Part shown: positions 1 through 4,451 of the stretch, piece by piece
Layout: each line of letters begins with the position of its first letter
Numbering within the stretch: the first letter of the stretch is position 1
Source of the DNA: Spirochaetaceae bacterium UBA6089
Lineage (GTDB): Bacteria; Spirochaetota; Spirochaetia; Treponematales; Rectinemataceae
Length of the DNA: 5,531 nucleotides
NCBI GenBank assembly: GCA_002435985.1
Contig: DIXD01000036.1
Span: forward strand, 1-5,531
Direction of reading: 5' to 3'
Notes under the pieces: generated by a model
Told to the model about the DNA's origin: nothing
Seen by the model: the letters and a program-made list of their open reading frames with translations, nothing else
Databases searched by the model: none
Made by a program: the position numbers and the translations under genes

Positions 1-426
1 GACGTCGGCGACCACCACAGCGTCGAGGATACAGCCATCGCGCTGGGAATGGCCGTTGCAAAGCTCGCACCGTCCGGTGCTGGCCTCGTGCGCTTCGGCG
101 CTGCCTATGCACCCATGGACGAGGCGCTCGCCCGGGTTGTGGTGGACATTTCGGGTCGCAGTTACAGCGTATTCGAGGGCAGCTTCGCCACAGCCTCGAT
201 CGGCATGCTTTCGACCTGCAACATCGAGCACTTCTTCCAGAGCTTTGCGGCGAACGCAGGTCTGACGCTGCATCTCGACATCCTGCGCGGAGAGAACGAC
301 CACCACAGGGCCGAGGCCCTCTTCAAAGCCGCGGCGCTCGCCCTTAGAATGGCCCTCCAGCCACGCGCCGGCGCAGAAGGCGGAAGCACCAAGGGCGAGG
401 CGGCCATCGATGTGGAAAGGACCTAG
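1..426 (+). CDS. hisB: Imidazoleglycerol-phosphate dehydratase, C-terminal part (5' end outside window)
   Basis: HisB dehydrates imidazole glycerol phosphate to imidazole acetol phosphate, step 6 of histidine synthesis, in the cytoplasm. The frame is open from base 1 and 141 residues are visible. The fragment opens inside the first metal-binding motif (DHHSVED; H5, H6, E9 of the fragment). The second matching motif is GENDHHRAEALFKA (H101, H102, E105, with K109). Between them lie the SGR segment, EHFF (H77) and LHLDIL (H91), and the phosphate-binding STKG (S129-G132) follows. These are the signatures of the dimanganese dehydratase family. The protein runs nine residues past STKG, where many homologues stop after two or three. 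About 60-70 N-terminal residues are missing for a monofunctional enzyme. Whether an N-terminal phosphatase domain is fused, as in E. coli, cannot be seen. The stop TAG at 424 is 3 bp before hisH, so the two are co-transcribed. Confidence 0.96.
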   Translation, partial: DVGDHHSVEDTAIALGMAVAKLAPSGAGLVRFGAAYAPMDEALARVVVDISGRSYSVFEGSFATASIGMLSTCNIEHFFQSFAANAGLTLHLDILRGENDHHRAEALFKAAALALRMALQPRAGAEGGSTKGEAAIDVERT

Positions 427-429
427 TCT

Positions 430-1113
430 ATGAGCGAAAAACCACGGCTCGTCATTGTCGAGACGGGCGTTGCGAACCTCGCATCCGTACGCGCGCTTGC
501 GGAGCGCCTCGGGATGGAGCCTGTCGTCAGCGCGGACCCGGAGGAAGTGATCCGCGCACGGACCGTCATTCTGCCCGGCGTCGGTGCCTTTGGCCCTGCG
601 ATGCAGAAGCTAAAAGAAAATGAGCTCGACGTCGCGATCCAAGATCGCGTGGCCGAAGGCCTCGCCACCGCGGGCATCTGCCTCGGCATGCAGCTTTTCT
701 TCGAAGCAAGCGAGGAATCCGAGGGTGTGGACGGCCTCGGCATCTTTCAAGGGAAAGTGCGTCGACTCGAAAATAACCTTCCTCTGCCTCAACTCGGATG
801 GAACAGGCTCGAACCCGAGCCCGATGCACACCTATTGCAGCCCGGCTGGGTCTACTTTGCGAACAGCTATGGGGTGGCTGTACGCGCGCATCCTGAAATG
901 AGCGGGAAAAAGGTCTCCGGCGGCTTCGACTTCGACGCCATTGCCCTTGCCACAACCACCTACGGCAGTCCCTTTGTCTCCGCCATTGAGGCCTGGCGCA
1001 AGGGCAGGCCTTCGCTGCTCCTGTGCCAATTCCACCCGGAGCTGTCGGGCATCTTCGGCACGCAGCTCTTCGCGCGCTGGCTCGACCTGAACGGCGCAAG
1101 GAGGCCTTTATGA
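430..1113 (+). CDS. hisH: Imidazole glycerol phosphate synthase, glutaminase subunit HisH
   Basis: HisH is the class I glutamine amidotransferase that releases ammonia from glutamine and passes it to HisF. At 227 aa it is slightly longer than the usual 200-210. The catalytic triad is C84 (GICLGMQ), H202 and E204 (FHPE). The oxyanion strand PGVGAFG is at 49-55. The start ATG at 430 is supported by an AAAGGA-type Shine-Dalgarno at 416-421 and by family length. The stop overlaps the hisF start as ATGA. Several positions that are usually conserved near the HisF interface differ: the DYGxGN motif reads ETGVAN, PHxGWN reads PQLGWN, FVHSY reads FANSY, and HPEKS reads HPELS. The catalytic residues and the adjacent hisF still make the assignment secure. 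Translation of hisF is probably coupled to this gene. Confidence 0.96.
   Translation: MSEKPRLVIVETGVANLASVRALAERLGMEPVVSADPEEVIRARTVILPGVGAFGPAMQKLKENELDVAIQDRVAEGLATAGICLGMQLFFEASEESEGVDGLGIFQGKVRRLENNLPLPQLGWNRLEPEPDAHLLQPGWVYFANSYGVAVRAHPEMSGKKVSGGFDFDAIALATTTYGSPFVSAIEAWRKGRPSLLLCQFHPELSGIFGTQLFARWLDLNGARRPL
1098..1104 (+). promoter_or_regulatory. Shine-Dalgarno of hisF, fixes its start
   Basis: AAGGAGG lies 5 nt before the ATG at 1110. The hisF frame is open further upstream, to an ATG at 1023, but that would overlap hisH by 91 bp and add 29 residues with no family match. This site and the conserved beginning MSGLAVRIIPCLDF place the start at 1110. Confidence 0.85.
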
Positions 1114-1877
1114 GCGGGCTTGCAGTCAGGATCATTCCCTGTCTCGACTTCAAGGATGGACGCGTCGTCAAGGGCGTGCAGTTCGAACACCTCGTGGATT
1201 CGGGCGATCCCCTGGAACGTGCGCGTATCTACGAAGCACAGGGGGCAGACGAACTCACCTTTCTCGACATCAGCGCGACCGTAGAGGGCAGAAAGACCAT
1301 GGCCAAGGAAGTGGCGCGCATACGGCGCAGCATCGCCATCCCCATCACAGTGGGCGGCGGCATCTCGACGATCGACGATGCCGCACGGCTCCTCGATTCC
1401 GGGGCTGATCGCGTCTCGGTCAACAGCGCCGCAGTCCGTACGCCGAAAATCATCGGCGACATTGCGCGTCAGTTCGGCGTGCAGTGCGCCGTAGTGGCCA
1501 TCGACGCGGCGAAAAACAGCGCGATGCCCTCAGGCTACGAAGTGAGGATTGCGGCAGGCGCCGTGCCGACAGAACTCGACGCAGTGGAGTGGGCAAAAGA
1601 GGCGGCCAGCCGGGGCGCAGGCGAAATACTCCTCACCTCGATCGACAGAGACGGCACGAGCCTCGGCTATGAGTGCACGCTGTTAGGCCTTGTCGCCCAC
1701 GCAGTCGGTATTCCCATTGTCGCATCGGGAGGCGCATCGAAGCTGGAACATTTCTTGGAAGGATACCAAAGCGGCGCATCCGCTCTCCTCGCCGCGGGAA
1801 TTTTTCATCGTGGAGAAATATCAATTCTAGAGATAAAGAATTATCTTGCAATACACAATGTGGAGGTCAGACTATGA
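1110..1877 (+). CDS. hisF: Imidazole glycerol phosphate synthase, cyclase subunit HisF
   Basis: HisF is the (beta/alpha)8 barrel that uses ammonia from HisH to convert PRFAR into imidazole glycerol phosphate and AICAR. The product is 255 aa, the normal length. It begins with RIIPCLDFKDGRVVKG, and the two catalytic aspartates are D13 and D132 (equivalent to D11 and D130 of the T. maritima enzyme). Phosphate-binding loops VGGGI (81-85) and ASGG (205-208) and the stretch GAGEILLTSIDRDGT (169-183) are present. Residues of the ammonia gate at the barrel base appear retained: R7, E48, R101 (Lys in T. maritima) and E172. A loop after D132 is about three residues longer than in T. maritima. The last 25 codons or so (1801-1860) are strikingly AT-rich. 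The TGA stop overlaps the hisA start as ATGA, suggesting translational coupling. Confidence 0.97.
   Translation: MSGLAVRIIPCLDFKDGRVVKGVQFEHLVDSGDPLERARIYEAQGADELTFLDISATVEGRKTMAKEVARIRRSIAIPITVGGGISTIDDAARLLDSGADRVSVNSAAVRTPKIIGDIARQFGVQCAVVAIDAAKNSAMPSGYEVRIAAGAVPTELDAVEWAKEAASRGAGEILLTSIDRDGTSLGYECTLLGLVAHAVGIPIVASGGASKLEHFLEGYQSGASALLAAGIFHRGEISILEIKNYLAIHNVEVRL
1861..1866 (+). promoter_or_regulatory. Shine-Dalgarno of the hisA-hisI-hisE gene
   Basis: TGGAGG lies 7 nt before the ATG at 1874. The frame is open upstream to 1673, but that extension is basic, low-complexity and inside hisF. This site and the HisA-like beginning MIVPSIDIMNG place the start at 1874. Confidence 0.8.
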
Positions 1878-3187
1878 TCGTACCGAGCATCGATATCATG
1901 AACGGCAGGGCCGTACAGCTCAGAGGAGGCAAACAACCTCCCCTCGACGCAGGCAATCCCCTTGATCTTGCAGAGCGCTATTCGCGCATTGGAGAATTTG
2001 CCGTCGTGGATCTGGACGCGGCCATGGGCAAGGGCACGAACCGCGAGCTCATTCTCAGCCTGTGTAAAAAATACAGCGTGCGCGTCGGTGGAGGCATCCG
2101 TACGCCGGAACTCGCCATCGAATACCTCAACGCCGGTGCCCGCTTCATCATGCTCGGTACTGCGGCTACCCCGGAATTCCTTGCGGGGCTGCCGCGCGAG
2201 CGCCTCATCGCGGCCCTCGACAGCCGCAACGAGACACTCATGGTCGAGGGATGGACAAAACCCCGCGAAGGCACGCTGGAGGACACGATCAGCGCCATTG
2301 CACCCTATGTGGCAGGGTTCTTGGTCACCTTCATCGAAACCGAGGGTGACCAGTGTGGCATCGATCTTGAGCGGACCAGAGCCCTCATCGTGCGGGCGCC
2401 CGATAGAAAATTCACCTTTGCAGGCGGTGCTGCCGGAGGCGCGCGCGGTGTGGCCGACATCGCAGCTCTCGATGCCCTGGGTGCCGACATCCAGGCCGGC
2501 ACCTCGCTGGTGTTGGGAGATCTCTCTCTCGCCGACGCCTTCGCGGCACCGCTCAAGACCGACAGGCCAGACGGCCTATGGCCGACAGTCGTCTGCGACG
2601 AGTCGGGAAAACTCTTAGGCTTCGTGTATTCCAGTCGCGAAAGCCTGAAACTCGCCCTGGAAACGGGAAAAGGCGCCTATCACTCGAGGTCGAGAGGACT
2701 CTGGATCAAAGGAGAAAGCTCCGGCAACGACCAGAGGCTGGTGCGTGCCGACCTCGACTGCGACCGCGATACCATCCGCTTTACGGTCCGCCAGAACGGC
2801 GCAGGCTTCTGCCATCTGGGACGGCGTACGTGCTTCGATGACGGCTATGGGCTGGAAAAACTGAACCGAACGATCACGCACCGCATGAAAGAGGCTCCTC
2901 AGGGCTCTTACACGCGGAGGCTCTTCTCCGACGAAGCCCTGCTCGCCTCAAAACTGCGGGAAGAGGCGCAGGAACTCGCGCAGTCGAAGACCAAGGATGA
3001 GGCGGTGGCAGAAGCTGCGGACCTCATGTACTTTGCGCTCGTAAAGACGATCAGCATGGGCGGAAGCTTCGTAGACATCGAGGCGGAGCTCGAGCGGAGA
3101 TCTCTCCGCGTCACTCGCCGGGGCGGGGACGCAAAGCCGGGTTTTGAGGAAACTGAGGGAAAATTAGAATGGAAAAGCATACATTAA
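1874..3187 (+). CDS. Three-domain fusion HisA-HisI-HisE (ProFAR isomerase / PR-AMP cyclohydrolase / PR-ATP pyrophosphatase)
   Basis: This single 437-aa protein carries steps 2, 3 and 4 of histidine synthesis. Residues 1-228 are a HisA barrel: catalytic D7 (SIDIMNG), VGGGIR (71-76), second catalytic D116 (AALDSR), T152, and phosphate-binding AGG (183-185). The usual TDIxxDGT segment reads TFIETEGDQCG. Residues 233-323 are HisI: SRSRGLW (271-277), KGESSGN (279-285), magnesium/zinc motif DCDRD (295-299), and zinc cysteines C313 (FCHLG) and C320 (TCF), with C296 the third. Residues 325-425 are HisE: GSYTRRLF (344-351), KLREEAQEL (E363, E364, E367) and EAADLMYF (E380, D383), then a basic RRGGDAKPG tail. 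All three sets of key residues are intact and there is no stop or frame break, so the fusion looks real and active. HisIE fusions are common; HisA joined to them is unusual. The 3' end overlaps hisD by 19 bp in another frame. Confidence 0.93.
   Translation: MIVPSIDIMNGRAVQLRGGKQPPLDAGNPLDLAERYSRIGEFAVVDLDAAMGKGTNRELILSLCKKYSVRVGGGIRTPELAIEYLNAGARFIMLGTAATPEFLAGLPRERLIAALDSRNETLMVEGWTKPREGTLEDTISAIAPYVAGFLVTFIETEGDQCGIDLERTRALIVRAPDRKFTFAGGAAGGARGVADIAALDALGADIQAGTSLVLGDLSLADAFAAPLKTDRPDGLWPTVVCDESGKLLGFVYSSRESLKLALETGKGAYHSRSRGLWIKGESSGNDQRLVRADLDCDRDTIRFTVRQNGAGFCHLGRRTCFDDGYGLEKLNRTITHRMKEAPQGSYTRRLFSDEALLASKLREEAQELAQSKTKDEAVAEAADLMYFALVKTISMGGSFVDIEAELERRSLRVTRRGGDAKPGFEETEGKLEWKSIH
2321..2353 (+). 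repeat. Inverted repeat (stem-loop) inside the HisA region
   Basis: TGGTCACC at 2322-2329 pairs perfectly with GGTGACCA at 2345-2352. Further pairs inside (2330-2332 with 2342-2344) and one outside (2321 with 2353), two of them G-U in RNA, give about 12 base pairs with a 9-nt loop. It covers codons 150-160, the segment where HisA departs from the usual TDIxxDGT motif. No T-run follows, so it does not look like an intrinsic terminator. Its role is unknown and it may be chance. Confidence 0.6.
3154..3160 (+). promoter_or_regulatory. Shine-Dalgarno of hisD, inside hisAIE
   Basis: TGAGGGA lies 8 nt before the ATG at 3169 and supports that start. The TGA at 3154-3156 is also an in-frame stop in the hisD frame, so hisD cannot start further upstream than 3157 and ATG 3169 is the first available start. 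A second SD-like TGAGGA lies at 3145-3150. Confidence 0.7.
3157..3163 (+). promoter_or_regulatory. Candidate -1 frameshift slippery heptamer between hisAIE and hisD
   Basis: GGGAAAA reads G GGA AAA in the hisAIE frame, fitting the X XXY YYZ pattern for simultaneous -1 slippage. The hisD frame is the -1 frame here. After slippage, reading would continue ATT AGA ATG into hisD with no stop, giving a HisA-HisI-HisE-HisD protein of about 850 residues. An SD-like TGAGGA 6 nt upstream could stimulate slippage. No strong downstream hairpin is visible in the AT-rich sequence. The same G-run also serves as the hisD Shine-Dalgarno, which is the simpler explanation. Confidence 0.25.
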
Positions 3188-4428
3188 AGAGAATTAAAAT
3201 CGAAGAAATTCCCGAACCCTCGGTGCGGCTCTTCGACCCAGAGGTCGATGCCGTGGCCTTATCCGCGATCGACGCGATCCGCACGGAAGGAGAGACGGCG
3301 CTCAGAGACTGGTCTGTGAAGTTCGACGGGCTTTCGAGGGATGAGCCGCTCATCATCCATCGCGACGAGATGGGGGCGGTCTACGATTCGCTGCCGGCCG
3401 CGACCGCCGAGCTTCTTGCGCGCGCCAAAGGCCGCATCGCGGCCTTTGCGGCCGCCCAGCGCGCCTGCCTTGCCCCACTTGATATGCCGGCCCCGGGCGG
3501 CCGCCACGGGCACGAGTTCGTGCCCGTGGCGCGCGTCGGCTGTTACGTCCCGGGCGGTGCCTTTCCCCTGCCCTCCAGCGCCCTCATGACCGTCGTGCCG
3601 GCCAAGGCCGCCGGCGTGGAAGAAGTCTGGTGCGCAGGCCCCAACCCTACGCCTGAAACGCTTGCCGCAGCATGGCTCGCTGGTGCAGACGGCTTTCTGC
3701 GCTGCGGCGGCGCCCACGCCATCGCCGCACTCGCCTTCGGCGTCGCCGCGCCGAAATGCGACGTAATCGTTGGTCCCGGCGGCAAATACGTCGCCGCAGC
3801 CAAACGCCTTCTCTTCGGCCTCGTCGGCACCGAGGCACCCGCAGGCCCCTCGGAGCTCCTCGTCATCGCCGACCGCAGCGCTCCTCCAGAAGTCATCGCA
3901 GCGGACATCCTCGCCCAAGCCGAGCACTCGCCCGACGCCATGCCTGGTCTCATCGTCACGGAAGAAACCTTGGCTGACCATATCGAAGAGGCACTCGCCG
4001 TCCAACTCGCTGCCCTCCCCGAACCGAACCGCAGCATCGCGCACACCTCGCTCCGCAACGGCTTCTGCTGTATCGAGCCCGACTTCGAGCGTGCCATCTT
4101 CGGCGCCAACCGCTGTGCGCCCGAACACCTGGAACTCGCCACCGCCAACCCTACAGCGCTCGCGAAACGCATCAACAACGCGGGAGCGCTCTTTCTCGGC
4201 GCAGGCTCGGCCGAAGTGTTCGGCGATTACGGCGCAGGGCCAAACCACACACTTCCCACGGGCGGAGCGTCGAGGTTTGCGGCCGGCCTTTCGGTTCTGC
4301 ACTTTCTGCGGGCGCGCACTTGGCTTTCGATCGAAGACCCTTCCGCGCTCATCGAGGACACCGCCGCCTTCGCGCGTTTAGAGGGCCTCGAAGCCCACGC
4401 GCGAGCAGCCCTTATACGGAAGCGCTGA
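3169..4428 (+). CDS. hisD: Histidinol dehydrogenase HisD
   Basis: HisD is the zinc- and NAD-dependent enzyme that oxidises histidinol to histidine in two steps, the end of the pathway. At 419 aa it is near the usual 425-435. The zinc ligands by alignment to E. coli HisD are Q250 and H253 (QAEH), D353 (GDYGAG) and H410 (LEAH). The catalytic pair is E319-H320 (APEHLEL). Other conserved elements are YVPGG (126-130), AGPSELLVIAD (225-235, substrate Ser S228), GPNHTLPTGG (357-366) and E405. Two positions reported as NAD contacts in E. coli HisD (Q188, N211) are changed: GGAHA (H183) instead of GGAQA, and GPGGKYV (G205) instead of GPGN. The operon context favours true HisD over the related sulfopropanediol dehydrogenase. 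The first 14 codons are very AT-rich, while the rest is GC-rich and contains two very stable hairpins. The start overlaps hisAIE by 19 bp. Confidence 0.95.
   Translation: MEKHTLKRIKIEEIPEPSVRLFDPEVDAVALSAIDAIRTEGETALRDWSVKFDGLSRDEPLIIHRDEMGAVYDSLPAATAELLARAKGRIAAFAAAQRACLAPLDMPAPGGRHGHEFVPVARVGCYVPGGAFPLPSSALMTVVPAKAAGVEEVWCAGPNPTPETLAAAWLAGADGFLRCGGAHAIAALAFGVAAPKCDVIVGPGGKYVAAAKRLLFGLVGTEAPAGPSELLVIADRSAPPEVIAADILAQAEHSPDAMPGLIVTEETLADHIEEALAVQLAALPEPNRSIAHTSLRNGFCCIEPDFERAIFGANRCAPEHLELATANPTALAKRINNAGALFLGAGSAEVFGDYGAGPNHTLPTGGASRFAAGLSVLHFLRARTWLSIEDPSALIEDTAAFARLEGLEAHARAALIRKR
3426..3448 (+). repeat. Perfect inverted repeat (10-bp stem, 3-nt loop) inside hisD
   Basis: CAAAGGCCGC at 3426-3435 pairs perfectly with GCGGCCTTTG at 3439-3448 around the loop ATC. 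It encodes roughly residues 86-93 of HisD. It lies about 55 bp before a second, stronger inverted repeat. No T-run follows it. Confidence 0.65.
3502..3531 (+). repeat. Near-perfect palindrome (14-bp arms) inside hisD
   Basis: CGCCACGGGCACGA at 3502-3515 is matched exactly by its reverse complement at 3518-3531, with only GT between, so 28 of 30 bases are symmetric. In RNA it would form a very stable hairpin with an AGUU tetraloop. The arms coincide with whole codons (residues 112-121), just before the conserved YVPGG loop. What follows is GC-rich rather than a T-run, so it is not an ordinary terminator. Confidence 0.75.
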
Positions 4429-4451
4429 GACGATCATTCAAAATCCGTATA
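4413..4451. terminator. Possible bidirectional terminator at the hisD / peptidase junction
   Basis: TATACGGA at 4413-4420 pairs perfectly with TCCGTATA at 4444-4451 across a 23-nt loop that contains both convergent stop codons. The surroundings (4431-4470) are AT-rich. Only 9 bp separate the two genes, so any shared terminator must overlap their ends. The long loop, modest stem and lack of a clear T-run on either side make this weak. Confidence 0.25.

Noticed and set aside
633..649. Inverted repeat CGCGATC / GATCGCG in hisH
   Set aside because: Only 7 bp and typical of GC-rich coding DNA; not followed by a T-run.
1023..1109. Upstream start that lengthens HisF by 29 residues
   Set aside because: The extension lies inside hisH and has no family match; a good Shine-Dalgarno and the conserved N-terminus support 1110.
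1673..1873. Upstream start that adds 67 residues to the HisA fusion
   Set aside because: It is a basic, low-complexity shadow of hisF. The ATG at 1874 has a Shine-Dalgarno and the canonical HisA beginning.
1846..1875. Possible promoter TTGCAA / GACTAT before hisA
   Set aside because: The -10-like element overlaps the ATG, so a transcript would lack the hisA start region; matches are weak.
1925..1941. Small hairpin GGAGG / CCTCC early in hisA
   Set aside because: A 5-bp stem is too weak and common to support a regulatory role.
3259..4302. Long open frame (347 codons) on the - strand opposite hisD
   Set aside because: Gly/Arg/Ala-rich product with no recognisable motif. It mirrors the third-position GC bias of hisD, whose own frame is certain.
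3169..4428. Reading this gene as a sulfopropanediol dehydrogenase (HpsN-type HisD relative)
   Set aside because: It sits last in a his operon, overlaps hisAIE, and keeps all zinc, catalytic and histidinol-site residues.
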